Assembly: GCA_016713765.1 (NCBI GenBank)
Contig: JADJON010000001.1
Span: forward strand, 2,232,001-2,296,000
DNA: 64,000 bases
Direction of reading: 5' to 3'
Source of the DNA: Bacteroidota bacterium
GTDB taxonomy: Bacteria > Bacteroidota > Bacteroidia > AKYH767-A > 2013-40CM-41-45
Shown here one piece after another: positions 23,622 to 32,981 of this stretch (positions within the stretch are counted from its first letter, which is position 1; each line of letters starts with the position of its first letter). The position numbers and the translations under genes are program-made. The notes under the pieces are model-generated. The model was not told where the DNA came from and did not search any database. It worked only from the letters and a program-made list of their open reading frames with translations.

Positions 23622-26303
23622 ATGAAAAAAATACTGAAGTGGTTCTTCATCGTAATCGGAGTCTTGTTGGTGCTATTGATCGCCACTCCGTTTCTTTTCA
23701 AGGACAAATTGGTTGGCCTGATCAAAGAGGAAACGAATAAGAACCTGAACGCGACGGTTGACTTCTCGGATGCCAGTCTTTCTTTGATCCGGAGTTTCCC
23801 CAACCTCTCCCTGGAGTTGGAGAATCTATCGGTCATCAACATGGCCCCCTTCGCCGGTGATACCTTGGTCTATGCGAAGTCACTCGGCATTACGGTCGAT
23901 ATCATGTCGGTCATCCGAGGTAGTGAGATCAACATCCGCTCCGTCACGGTCGCGGATGCGGTCATGAATTTCCTGGTCACCAAAGAAGGGAAAGCGAACT
24001 GGGATATTGCCAAACCTTCTGAAACGCCCACCGCTGCTGGTGAACCATCGAAATTCAAGGCGAGTCTGAAGTCGTATACGGTTTCCAACGCGGATGTAAC
24101 CTACGATGACCGGTCGCTCGATTTTTACCTGCGCCTTAAAGATGTGAATCATGCAGGCAAAGGAGATTTTACCCAAGACCTGTTCGTCCTGTCGACCACT
24201 ACCATCAGTCCGAACGTTGCGATGAAGTATGGTGGTGTACCGTATATCGCTGCGGCAAAAGCCGAAATTCTGGCCGACCTCGACATGGACATGAAGCAAT
24301 TCAAGTTCACGTTCAAGCAAAATCAACTCAAGCTCAATGAACTTGAACTGGGTGTCGATGGTTGGGTGGCCATGCCGGACACCAACATCGACATGGACTT
24401 GAAATTCAACGCCCCGAAAGCCGATTTCCGGAACTTCCTGTCCATGATTCCAGCCGTTTATTCCAAGGACTTTTCTTCCATTCAGGCGAATGGCAAAATG
24501 GCCCTGTCCGGTTTCATCAAAGGCCGATACAATGCCGCCAGTATGCCGGGATTCGGACTGAAGTTGGATATTGATAACGGGCGATTCAAATATCCCAGCC
24601 TGCCGGCCGAAGTACGCAGCGTGTTCGTCAACCTGGCGGTTGAAAACCCCGACGGTGTTCCCGATCATACGTACATCAACCTTTCCCGACTGGATGCCAA
24701 CCTCGGTGGTGACGAGTTTCGTTCCCGTTTGGTGCTGAAGACACCGGTCAGCGATCCCGATCTGGATGCGATGATGAAAGGCCGGATCAATCTGGACAAT
24801 GTCAAGAAATTCGTTCCGCTCGAAAAGGGAACCGATCTAAGTGGTCGTATGGAAGCCGATCTGGAACTGAAGGGACGCATGTCGTCGATCGACCGCAAGC
24901 AGTACGATCAGTTTAAAGCAGCCGGGCGTTTGCTCCTGAGCCAGTTCAAATACGTCGATCCTGCCGTAGGGAAACCTGTTTCGATCGCTGAACTGAAGCT
25001 GGGCTTTTCTCCCCAGATTGTTCGACTGGAGAATCTTCAGATGCAGGCAGGGAAGACCGATATCCAGGCGGAAGGAAGCCTGGAACAGTTTCTCGCGTAC
25101 TTCCTGAAAGACGAAGGGGTTCTGACGGGCAAGCTGAACATGACTTCCCGGGTGGTGGACCTGAACGAGTGGATGCCTGCATCGGACTCCACCAATGCTG
25201 CCACAGCCGACACGGCTGCGCTGAGTGTTATTCCGGTTCCTGCCAACATCGATTTCACCTTGAACGCGTCGATCGGCAAACTGGTCTATACCAATTTCAA
25301 TATCTATAACCTGAAAGGTTCACTGATCGTTCGCGATGAATCCGTCCGGATGAGTGGAGTCAACATGCAATTGATGGATGGGACGATGGCGATGAACGGA
25401 AGTTACTCGACGAAGAATCCCAAAGCTCCGGACATCGACTTCAGCATGGACATCAAGAACTTCGATATGCAGAAAACGGTGGCGACCTTTAATACGGTGG
25501 AAAAGCTCGCACCCATGGCGAAGTATTGCTCGGGCAAGTTCGGTACGACCATGACGGTGAAGGGACAGTTGGATCAACACATGAGCCCGGTAGTGAATTC
25601 CCTCACCGGTGCAGGAAAGCTGAGTACCAGTCAGGTTGTGATTTCGAATTTCCCTGCATTCAACAAACTGGCGGATGCGCTGAAGATGCCCTCCTGGAAA
25701 AAGCTGGATGTACCCGCGTTGAATCCTTCCTTCCGTTTTGTCAATGGCCGCGTCTATGTGGATCCGTTCGATGTGACCATGAACGGGAACAAGGCGACCA
25801 TTGCAGGATCGAACGGATTCGACCAGACCATCGACTATACCATGGCTGTTCAGATTCCGCGGAGTTCGTTTGGCGGCAACGCCAACGCAGCACTCGAAGG
25901 TCTCGTTTCCAAGGCCAATGCTTCCGGAGCCAATTTCAGTTTGGGAGAGACGGTCCCGTTGAATGTGACCATTGGCGGTACGGTGCTGGAGCCCAAGGTC
26001 GGAACGGACCTCAATAAAAAAGGCGCAGCGGTTATGGATGACCTGAAGGCCAAGGCCAAAGCGGAGTTTGATAAGAAGAAGGCTGAAGCCGAAGCGAAAG
26101 CCCGGGCCGAGGCCGACAAGCTCAAGGCGGAAGCGGAAGCAAAGCTGAACGCCGAGAAGGAAAAGGCCAAGGCGGAAGCGGATCGTTTGAAGAAAGAAGC
26201 GGAAGCGAAAGCGAAAGCAGCTGCCGACAGCGCGAAGAAAGCCGCGGAGAAGAAAGGGAAGGAGATGATCGACGAATTCAATCCGTTCAAGAAGAAGAAG
26301 TGA
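23622..26303 (+). CDS. AsmA-family envelope protein with a charged C-terminal helix
   Basis: An 893-residue protein anchored by one N-terminal helix (FFIVIGVLLVLLIATPFLF). The body has the AsmA/TamB-like pattern: an N-terminal NATVDFSDASLSLIRSFPNL segment, long stretches of beta-strand-like repeats, and a C-terminal AsmA-like region around residues 600-800 (MDGTMAMNGSYSTKNPKAPD). AsmA-like proteins are thought to form hydrophobic grooves that carry lipids between membranes. The last about 85 residues are a Lys/Glu/Ala-rich helix (KAEAEAKARAEADKLKAEAE) that looks like a periplasmic coiled coil. Its TGA overlaps the GTG of the PorE-like gene, so the two are coupled. Confidence 0.88.
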   Translation: MKKILKWFFIVIGVLLVLLIATPFLFKDKLVGLIKEETNKNLNATVDFSDASLSLIRSFPNLSLELENLSVINMAPFAGDTLVYAKSLGITVDIMSVIRGSEINIRSVTVADAVMNFLVTKEGKANWDIAKPSETPTAAGEPSKFKASLKSYTVSNADVTYDDRSLDFYLRLKDVNHAGKGDFTQDLFVLSTTTISPNVAMKYGGVPYIAAAKAEILADLDMDMKQFKFTFKQNQLKLNELELGVDGWVAMPDTNIDMDLKFNAPKADFRNFLSMIPAVYSKDFSSIQANGKMALSGFIKGRYNAASMPGFGLKLDIDNGRFKYPSLPAEVRSVFVNLAVENPDGVPDHTYINLSRLDANLGGDEFRSRLVLKTPVSDPDLDAMMKGRINLDNVKKFVPLEKGTDLSGRMEADLELKGRMSSIDRKQYDQFKAAGRLLLSQFKYVDPAVGKPVSIAELKLGFSPQIVRLENLQMQAGKTDIQAEGSLEQFLAYFLKDEGVLTGKLNMTSRVVDLNEWMPASDSTNAATADTAALSVIPVPANIDFTLNASIGKLVYTNFNIYNLKGSLIVRDESVRMSGVNMQLMDGTMAMNGSYSTKNPKAPDIDFSMDIKNFDMQKTVATFNTVEKLAPMAKYCSGKFGTTMTVKGQLDQHMSPVVNSLTGAGKLSTSQVVISNFPAFNKLADALKMPSWKKLDVPALNPSFRFVNGRVYVDPFDVTMNGNKATIAGSNGFDQTIDYTMAVQIPRSSFGGNANAALEGLVSKANASGANFSLGETVPLNVTIGGTVLEPKVGTDLNKKGAAVMDDLKAKAKAEFDKKKAEAEAKARAEADKLKAEAEAKLNAEKEKAKAEADRLKKEAEAKAKAAADSAKKAAEKKGKEMIDEFNPFKKKK

Positions 26304-28231
26304 TAAAAGCCGTTTGTCCTATTGGCAGGTTCCTGATCGCGGGAACATTGCTGTTGAACTCCTGCCTGGCGGTTGCGCAATCATGCCCGAAGTCGGAGAA
26401 TAAAAAAGCCCTCCGCTTCCAGGAGGAGGCGGAGTCGGCTTACAAGTCGCGCAAGTACGAAGATGCGTTGGATGCCAGTGGAAAAGCGATTGACGCGGAT
26501 CCGGAATATGCAGACGCTTATTTGCTGCAAGGTTATGCCGCATTGAAGAAACGCTCATTCGGATTGGCGGAAGAGAGTTTGCAAAAGGCGATCGAACTCT
26601 GCGAGTCGGTCGATCCGGAAGCCTATTATCAGCTGGGTTGGTTGTATTATGACCTCAAGAAATGGAAGGAGTCGGAGCGCTACCTGTCAAAATTCACAGG
26701 TCATGACCGGATCAACGAAGAACATGGTGCCAAGGCCGAATTGATGCTGGCAAGGGCGAAGCTTTATGCCCATCCGGTACCCTTTGACCCGCAACCGGTG
26801 AAAGACCTGAGCACACCCGACCCCGAGTATCTGCCGTACATATCACCCGACCAGGACCTGGCGTTTTTCACCCGCCGCTTTGAACTGAAGGACAAGAACA
26901 TGCTGGTGCCGCAAAGCGTCGAGAAATTCATGCTTTCGAAACGCACCGGTCTGGGCGTTTTTGAGCGAGGTGCCCCGATGCCATTACCCTTCAATCAGGC
27001 AAGCTCGAACAACGAAGGCGGGGCAACGATCACGATTGACAATAAGCACTTGTTCTTTACGGTCAATACAAAGGGTAATTTCGACATCTGTACTTCGGAT
27101 CGCGAAAATGGGCAGTGGGGAGAGATCCGGAATCTCGGCCCGAATGTCAACGACCCGAAGCAATGGGATTCGCAGCCGACCATTGCGCCGGACGGGAAGA
27201 CGTTGTACTTCGCTTCAGCAAGGGATGCAGCCACGGGAATTGATCTCTATGTGACAACGCGGTCGGATGATGGAACATGGAACAAGGCGCGTAAGCTCCC
27301 GCCTCCCGTCAACACGAACGGGAATGATAAATCGCCTTTCTTTCACAGCGATGCCCGGACCTTGTATTTCTCTTCCGACAGTCTGCCTGGATTGGGCGGA
27401 TACGATATTTACTTTTCCCGACAGGATGAGAAGGGTAACTGGAGCAAACCGGTGAATCTGGGCTATCCGATCAATACGGAAGCCGATGAAGTGGGATTCT
27501 TTGTCAGCACCGATGGGAAAAAAGGATTTTTCAGCTCCAACAAATTGAATAACGGAGCCGGCGGTTTCGATATCTATTCCTTCGATTTGTATGAAGGCGC
27601 CCGACCGGGGAAGGTGTATTTTCAAAAGGGCGATCTGAACGGACCGGAGGATGCTGATCCATTACCTGCTACGATCGAGATCAAGGATGCGGTGACAAGA
27701 AAACTCACCAGGATCGATGTCGATTCCGTGACCGGTGAATATGCCTTCGTCGTAAACTTCGATCACGACCTCCTGGTATCCGTTAAGAAAGAAGGCTATG
27801 CGTTCGAATCCCAGTATGTATCACGGAAAGACACGGCCCGACCATTGGTAGTTACCAGCGATCTTCAACTGAAGAAGCTGGAAGTAGGGGCACAGTACCC
27901 GATCAACGATATCCTGTTCGGAACGAATTCTTCCGAGATCAACGACACCATCAAGACCGTCCTGGATGATTTTGCGGAGTATCTGCAGTTGAACCCGAAG
28001 TTGCGGGTCGGCATTCAGGGGCATACGGATAATGTCGGGAACCCAGGTGATAACATGGCGCTTTCAGAGCGTCGCGCCAAGGCCGTCTTCGACTATCTCG
28101 TCGGTCAGGGCATTACCGCTACCCGGATGACGCATAAGGGATATGGCGAAACGAAGCCGCTTTTCCCGAATGCTACCGAAGCCGGACGTGCGAAGAACCG
28201 AAGGACGGTTTTCGTGGTTTCCCAGAATTAA
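26300..28231 (+). CDS. OmpA-family protein with TPR, PD40 beta-propeller and regulatory-like domain (PorE-like architecture)
   Basis: A 643-residue exported protein. After a signal peptide (IAGTLLLNSCLAVAQS) come TPR helices (about 40-150), PD40 propeller units with the SPFFHSDARTLYFSSDSLPG and GYDIYFSR pattern (about 170-435), a carboxypeptidase-regulatory-like beta domain (about 455-530) and an OmpA peptidoglycan-binding domain (about 545-643: GHTDNVGNPGDN, then LSERRAKAVFDYL). This order is that of the T9SS component PorE of Porphyromonas, which bridges outer membrane and cell wall; Bacteroidota carry several paralogues, so orthology is not proven. The start is GTG 26300, whose last two bases are part of the upstream TGA. 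A related gene without the OmpA domain is at 54450-56030. Confidence 0.9.
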   Translation: MIKAVCPIGRFLIAGTLLLNSCLAVAQSCPKSENKKALRFQEEAESAYKSRKYEDALDASGKAIDADPEYADAYLLQGYAALKKRSFGLAEESLQKAIELCESVDPEAYYQLGWLYYDLKKWKESERYLSKFTGHDRINEEHGAKAELMLARAKLYAHPVPFDPQPVKDLSTPDPEYLPYISPDQDLAFFTRRFELKDKNMLVPQSVEKFMLSKRTGLGVFERGAPMPLPFNQASSNNEGGATITIDNKHLFFTVNTKGNFDICTSDRENGQWGEIRNLGPNVNDPKQWDSQPTIAPDGKTLYFASARDAATGIDLYVTTRSDDGTWNKARKLPPPVNTNGNDKSPFFHSDARTLYFSSDSLPGLGGYDIYFSRQDEKGNWSKPVNLGYPINTEADEVGFFVSTDGKKGFFSSNKLNNGAGGFDIYSFDLYEGARPGKVYFQKGDLNGPEDADPLPATIEIKDAVTRKLTRIDVDSVTGEYAFVVNFDHDLLVSVKKEGYAFESQYVSRKDTARPLVVTSDLQLKKLEVGAQYPINDILFGTNSSEINDTIKTVLDDFAEYLQLNPKLRVGIQGHTDNVGNPGDNMALSERRAKAVFDYLVGQGITATRMTHKGYGETKPLFPNATEAGRAKNRRTVFVVSQN

Positions 28232-28277
28232 TGGTATGGAAAATGCTATGCACCGTGCTCCACTTAAAAAATCCAGC

Positions 28278-29876
28278 ATGAAGTACTTTCTAGCCCCGGT
28301 ATTCGCTCTCCTGATCGCGATACCGGTATCCGCACAGCAAGTGCGATCGATCACGGAATCCGACGTGAAATCCGTAAAAGTCTTCCTCAATGGAGCGCAG
28401 GTTAATCGGGAAGCAAAAACCACCATCGATGCCGGCACCACCTTACTGCAGATCGAAAACCTGTCGCAGTACATCGATAAGAGTTCGATCAGTGTGAGCG
28501 GAACAGGAGAAGCGGTGATCGCCGGAGTGGGTTTCAGGATGGAGTACCTGACCGAAGACCGAAAATCACCGGAGGTCCGTCAACTCGAGGACTCGGCAAA
28601 AACGCTTCAGTTGGAATTGGACAAAGTGAATGGGTTGGAGCAGGTGTACAACGATGAAATAACCCTGCTGAATGCCAATAAAGCGGTGGGTGGTTCAAAC
28701 ATAGGTGTGGATGTCGACAACCTGCGGGAAGTAGCCGATTTTTTCCGACAACGCATGATTGAACTGCGCATCAAACTCATCGATTCGGGACGGGAAAAGA
28801 AGAAAGTCAGTGAACGCCTGGCTCGCGTCACACAACAATTGAATGAACTGAATGCAAGGAAGAATCATCCGTTCGGAACCATTCTGGTCACCCTGACTGC
28901 CCGTCAACGCACCAGTGTCAACCTTTCCCTGAGCTACTATGTGCAGGGTGTCGCCTGGTCGCCGCTGTATGATATCCGTGCCAAAGACGTGGCGAGTCCG
29001 GTGCAGTTGTCTTATAAAGCACAGGTGACAAATGCTACGGGAGAGCAATGGGAGAATGTTCGGCTGACACTTTCAACAGGCAATCCGAGTCTGGGTGGTA
29101 CAAAACCACAACTGAATCCGTGGTACCTCGATTTTCTTCAGCCCTACTATGGGCGCCAGAAACAAGAGTTGAAAGAACTGTCAGCGGTACCGGCCATGCG
29201 GGATGATAATCTGGCGATGGGCCAGGCCGTCGAGCTTTCCGCGCCGATTGTTCAGATGAATGAGAACCAACTGGCCACCGACTTTGACATCACCCTTCCG
29301 TATACCTTGAACGGCGACGGCAAACCGGTCACGGTCGATATCCAGTCCCATCAACTTCCGGCCACCTACACCTATTATGCAGCACCGCGTCTGGACCGGG
29401 ATGCCTTCTTGCTGGCACGTGTCACGGGTTGGGATGCATTGAACCTGCTGCCTGGACAAGCGAATGTCTATTTTGAAGGAAGCTATGTCGGAGAAACTTC
29501 GATCAATCCCAACGCCACACAGGACACCCTGGATCTTTCACTCGGCCGTGATAAACGGATTGTCATTACACGCGAGAAACTGAAAGAACTGACCACCAAT
29601 AAAACCATCGGCGGTACGCAGGTCCATGAAACTACCTGGGAGATCAAAGTGCGGAACTCGAAACGCGAGGCCATCAATCTGGTACTCGAAGATCAGTTCC
29701 CCGTGAGTCGTGACAAAGACATCAAGGTACAAACCGGAGACTTCTCCGGTGCCTCGTACGATGAAGTTAGCGGCAAACTGACGTGGAGGTTGTCGATAGG
29801 TTCCAACCAAACGGAAAACCGCAAGTTCAACTACACGGTCAAACACCCGAAAGACCGACCAGTTCCGGGCCTTTAA
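28278..29876 (+). CDS. MuiA-like (DUF4139) exported protein
   Basis: A 532-residue protein with a signal peptide MKYFLAPVFALLIAIPVSAQ. Residues about 25-120 fit the DUF4140 N-terminal domain (VKSVKVFLNGAQVNREAKTT); a coiled-coil segment with leucine heptads lies at about 130-205, and the remaining 320 residues fit DUF4139 (SLSYYVQGVAWSPLYDIRAK; ATGEQWENVRLTLSTGNPSL). The family is called mucoidy inhibitor A because of one old report; the molecular role is unknown. The open frame reaches back into the PorE-like gene (28143); ATG 28236 is an alternative, but ATG 28278 starts the signal peptide after an A-rich leader. A strong terminator follows. Confidence 0.87.
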   Translation: MKYFLAPVFALLIAIPVSAQQVRSITESDVKSVKVFLNGAQVNREAKTTIDAGTTLLQIENLSQYIDKSSISVSGTGEAVIAGVGFRMEYLTEDRKSPEVRQLEDSAKTLQLELDKVNGLEQVYNDEITLLNANKAVGGSNIGVDVDNLREVADFFRQRMIELRIKLIDSGREKKKVSERLARVTQQLNELNARKNHPFGTILVTLTARQRTSVNLSLSYYVQGVAWSPLYDIRAKDVASPVQLSYKAQVTNATGEQWENVRLTLSTGNPSLGGTKPQLNPWYLDFLQPYYGRQKQELKELSAVPAMRDDNLAMGQAVELSAPIVQMNENQLATDFDITLPYTLNGDGKPVTVDIQSHQLPATYTYYAAPRLDRDAFLLARVTGWDALNLLPGQANVYFEGSYVGETSINPNATQDTLDLSLGRDKRIVITREKLKELTTNKTIGGTQVHETTWEIKVRNSKREAINLVLEDQFPVSRDKDIKVQTGDFSGASYDEVSGKLTWRLSIGSNQTENRKFNYTVKHPKDRPVPGL

Positions 29877-29886
29877 TCAAGAAGGA

Positions 29887-29920
29887 GAAACGCCGCCTGT
29901 ATAGGCGGCGTTTCTTATTT
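29887..29920 (+). terminator. Rho-independent terminator after the MuiA-like gene
   Basis: Perfect 12-base arms GAAACGCCGCCT (29887-29898) and AGGCGGCGTTTC (29903-29914) around GTAT, followed by TTATTTCCTT. It ends the AsmA / PorE-like / MuiA-like transcript. Confidence 0.88.
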
Positions 29921-29976
29921 CCTTAACATCCGGCGTTGGGAAGATTCGCGCATTTTCCGTTTTTTTGCAGCACGGA

Positions 29977-31650
29977 ATGGCGAGCAAGAAGCTGATATAC
30001 AATATTTTACTCGTTTTCGGGCTAATTTCCGCTTTTCCGAAATGGTTGAACGCGCAATGCGCTTCCACCGTCAGTAGTTTTCCCTATTTCGAGAGTTTTG
30101 AAGTCGGTAACGGAGGGTGGAGCAGCAGTGGCTCGAATGATGACTGGGCGCTGGGTACTCCGGGCAAACCGGTTATTCGTACGGCCGGCGACGGTTTGAA
30201 TTCCTGGATTACCGGCGGACTAACGCTTTCTTTTTACAACTTCGGGGAACGATCGTGGGTGGAAAGTCCCTGTTTCGATTTTTCCGGATTACAGTTCCCG
30301 GAAGTCTCCTTGATGGTTTTCTGGGAAACCGAGTATCAATACGACGGCGCCAATTTGCAATACTCGATCGATGGGGGTTCCTCTTGGGTGAATGTTGGCA
30401 ACGCGAATGAATCCGGTACTTGCCTCTCGGAAAATTGGTTCAACCGTTCAGGCATCAATAATCTTTCCGGGTTTGTCAATCCGGGATCCGGTTGGTCCGG
30501 TAACGTGCAACCGACTTCAGGTTCCTGTCGCGGCGGGAATGGCAGCGGCGATTGGGTAACCGCCCGCCATTGCGTACGTGAGTTAGCCGGACAACCGGAA
30601 GTGCGCTTTCGGGTTACGTTCGGTTCGGGTACCACTTGCAATGACTTCGATGGTTTCGCATTCGATGCCTTCCAGATCCGGGAAAGTTCCAGCGCTGCTA
30701 CTGCAGGTGTTCTGTTTAGCTGTGTAAATGAAACCACGGTGCAATTCTCGGATGCCGATCCTTCCTGTAATCAATCCTGGTCCTGGGATTTCGGAGACGG
30801 AACTTCGGGTTCTTCTTCGGAGACTGTCTCCGGAACTTCGCATACATTTTTAACTCCAGGCACCTATACGGTGACCCTGGAAACCGAAAATGCATGCGGT
30901 GCTTCGGCAGTCGGAACGCAGGAAATAAACGTGCTGCGCGCTACCTCGGTAACACAAGCCGTTAGCTGTGCCGGTGGTAACGATGGGAGCGTCTCCCTCG
31001 AAGTCCTGCCTTCCGGTCTTGCACATGCGACTGTCTGGCAACTTCCGGTTCCGGTTGTCGGAGATAGCCTTTTGGGACTTGAGGAAGGAGTATACGACGC
31101 AATCGTTTCGGTCAGCAACGGTTGCTCGCTGGAAGTCTCCACCGGCATTGAAACTCGTCCCGACGGGTACGTTCGTCCCGAGTTGGGCCCTGACACGTTT
31201 GTCTGCCCGGACCGGCCCCTGCAACTGGGCGGGGGAGTGTTTGATCAATATTTGTGGTCGACGGGGGATGATGGACCGTTTGTGCTCATTTCAGATTCAG
31301 GCGTAATTGCTTTGCAAGTGACCAATGCACGCGGTTGTACCGGTACCGATACGTTACATGTGCGACTGGATTGTCTGGGCGAACCCTTATTGCCGAATGC
31401 CTTTACACCCAATCAGGATGGTATTAACGATGCCTGGTCGCCCGTAGGACCATTGGAGCGTGTTATCGGCTGGAACATTTACGACCGCTGGGGAAATGCT
31501 ATTCTCCTGAATCAGGGACCATATGACCGCTGGGATGGAAAGTTGTCCGGTAAGCCGGCTCCTACCGGCACATATGTCTGCCTGCTTCGGTATCTTGCCA
31601 CCGATGGAAGTGAGCAACAAAAGACAGGACGGGTCACCCTGCTTTACTGA
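29977..31650 (+). CDS. Secreted T9SS type B cargo with PKD domain and gliding-motility C-terminal domain
   Basis: A 557-residue exported protein. A signal peptide ends near WLNAQ. The N-terminal about 200 residues include FPYFESFEVGNGGWSSSG and resemble MAM/jelly-roll domains of Bacteroidota surface proteins. A PKD domain lies at about 230-310 (WSWDFGDGTSG, then FLTPGTYTVTLE). The last about 85 residues are the CHU_C/type B sorting domain: LPNAFTPNQDGINDAW, YDRWGN, WDGKLSGKPAPTGTYV. Type B cargo is exported by the T9SS and held at the surface by dedicated partner proteins such as PorP/SprF; none is adjacent. ATG 29977 is chosen over an upstream TTG at 29965. The 3' end overlaps the next gene by 47 bases. 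Confidence 0.9.
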   Translation: MASKKLIYNILLVFGLISAFPKWLNAQCASTVSSFPYFESFEVGNGGWSSSGSNDDWALGTPGKPVIRTAGDGLNSWITGGLTLSFYNFGERSWVESPCFDFSGLQFPEVSLMVFWETEYQYDGANLQYSIDGGSSWVNVGNANESGTCLSENWFNRSGINNLSGFVNPGSGWSGNVQPTSGSCRGGNGSGDWVTARHCVRELAGQPEVRFRVTFGSGTTCNDFDGFAFDAFQIRESSSAATAGVLFSCVNETTVQFSDADPSCNQSWSWDFGDGTSGSSSETVSGTSHTFLTPGTYTVTLETENACGASAVGTQEINVLRATSVTQAVSCAGGNDGSVSLEVLPSGLAHATVWQLPVPVVGDSLLGLEEGVYDAIVSVSNGCSLEVSTGIETRPDGYVRPELGPDTFVCPDRPLQLGGGVFDQYLWSTGDDGPFVLISDSGVIALQVTNARGCTGTDTLHVRLDCLGEPLLPNAFTPNQDGINDAWSPVGPLERVIGWNIYDRWGNAILLNQGPYDRWDGKLSGKPAPTGTYVCLLRYLATDGSEQQKTGRVTLLY

Positions 31651-32593
31651 TCTTCGTTTATTTTGCTTGCTGCTGCTTGCGCTCCAATCCGCTTCGGTAG
31701 CGATGGCTCAGGAGAAGTCCGATTCATCCGGCATCCCATTGCTTTCTCCCTGGGAGAACGCGACACGACCACATCCAGGGAGAACCAGACTGATCGCCGG
31801 TACAACCCTGGGCTTGTATCCGCTGAGCATGACCTGGCTGTATGCTCAATGGTATAAAGATTATCCTCAGTCAGGTTTCCACTTTTTCAACGATGCCGGT
31901 GAATGGGAACAAATGGATAAAGTTGCGCATGCCTGGGATGCGTACTCGATCGCCAAGCCGCTCGCCAGGACCTTTCGATGGGCAGGACATGGTACTCACC
32001 GATCCGCGCTCTACGGTGCAGGTATCGCGTTCCTTTACCAAACCACCATTGAAGTGTTTGACGGATTTTCCGCCGAATGGGGATTCTCCGTACCGGATAT
32101 GCTGGCGAACAGCTTTGGTACAGGTGCATTCCTTTCGCAAGAGTTATTGTGGCAGGAGCAGCGTATCACACTGAAATATTCGTTTCACCTCTCCGAATAT
32201 GCGCGGTTTCGACCGGAGGTACTCGGTGAAACGTTTCCAGAAAGGATCCTGAAGGACTACAATGGAATGACGTGCTGGGCAGTCCTAAACCCGGCAAGTT
32301 TCCTGAAGGGGAACGAAAAATTTCCCCGCTGGTTGAGTGTCGCAATCGGTTATGGTGCCGACGGGATGACCGGAGGTGAAGAAAATCCTCCTGCCGTGGA
32401 TGGCGTACCGATTCCATCCTTCGAACGCCGAAGGCAATTCTATCTCAGTGTTGATGTGGAGCTATCGCGCATCCGGACACGATCACGGTTCCTGAAAGCG
32501 GTGGGAAGTGTGATCAACCTGATCCACTTACCGGCCCCCGCCCTGGAAATTTCACCGGGTAGGAGTGTGAAGGGCCACTGGTTATACTTCTGA
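31604..32593 (+). CDS. DUF2279-family protein (exported)
   Basis: A 329-residue protein. A hydrophobic signal (LRLFCLLLLALQSASVAMAQ) is preceded by about 16 polar residues starting at ATG 31604. The mature part contains FFNDAGEWEQMDKVAHAWDA, ALYGAGIAFLYQTTIEVFDG and a membrane-like segment, matching the DUF2279 family of Bacteroidota, whose function is unknown. The His and Asp in DKVAHAWD recall phosphate-binding YfiM-like lipoproteins. The start lies inside the end of the type B cargo gene (47-base overlap, different frame), so the two may be cotranscribed. Its TGA is directly followed by the stop of the convergent rhodanese gene. Confidence 0.8.
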   Translation: MEVSNKRQDGSPCFTDLRLFCLLLLALQSASVAMAQEKSDSSGIPLLSPWENATRPHPGRTRLIAGTTLGLYPLSMTWLYAQWYKDYPQSGFHFFNDAGEWEQMDKVAHAWDAYSIAKPLARTFRWAGHGTHRSALYGAGIAFLYQTTIEVFDGFSAEWGFSVPDMLANSFGTGAFLSQELLWQEQRITLKYSFHLSEYARFRPEVLGETFPERILKDYNGMTCWAVLNPASFLKGNEKFPRWLSVAIGYGADGMTGGEENPPAVDGVPIPSFERRRQFYLSVDVELSRIRTRSRFLKAVGSVINLIHLPAPALEISPGRSVKGHWLYF

Positions 32594-32911
32594 TCAATAC
32601 GTGGGAATCGAATGGTCGATCTCGCGGGCGTAGGCGAGTATCCCACCGCGCAGGTTGTACAAATTGGTGAAGCCATACCGTCGTTCCAGTTCCTGGACCA
32701 CGACACCGGAACGACCGCCGGATTTGCAATGAATAATCACGTCTTTATCGCGGGCAATGCGATCGATCTGTTCGAAGATGGTCCCCATCGGGATGAGCTC
32801 TCCGGAAAGATTGCAAACTTCGAACTCATAGGATTCCCGTACATCGATGAGTTGAAAATCTTCTCCATTATCGCGTTTCTCCTTTAATTCCTGGACGGTG
32901 ACTTCCTTCAT
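32594..32911 (-). CDS. Rhodanese-like domain protein
   Basis: A single-domain 105-residue rhodanese, probably cytoplasmic. FQLIDVRESYEFEVCNLSG is the CH2-like N-terminal motif; the active-site loop IHCKSGGRSG (Cys about 63) has the CxxGxR pattern that binds persulfide. Such proteins transfer sulfane sulfur to diverse acceptors, so the role cannot be narrowed. The open frame extends to 32962, but ATG 32911 (MKEVTVQELKEK) matches the family N-terminus. Its stop abuts the DUF2279 stop: the two codons together form the palindrome TGATCA. Confidence 0.92.
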   Translation of the reverse strand: MKEVTVQELKEKRDNGEDFQLIDVRESYEFEVCNLSGELIPMGTIFEQIDRIARDKDVIIHCKSGGRSGVVVQELERRYGFTNLYNLRGGILAYAREIDHSIPTY

Positions 32912-32981
32912 GAACCTCTTGGTTTTGAGACAGTTCAAAAATAACTTAAATTGTCCATTCACACACTAACCCATCTGCTTT

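Noticed and set aside
23880..24668. 262-codon open frame on the minus strand
   Set aside because: Antisense shadow of the AsmA-like gene.
26041..26300. Repeat-like AAG/GCG-rich DNA tract
   Set aside because: It is the coding sequence of the Lys/Glu/Ala coiled coil at the end of the AsmA-like protein, not a mobile or CRISPR repeat.
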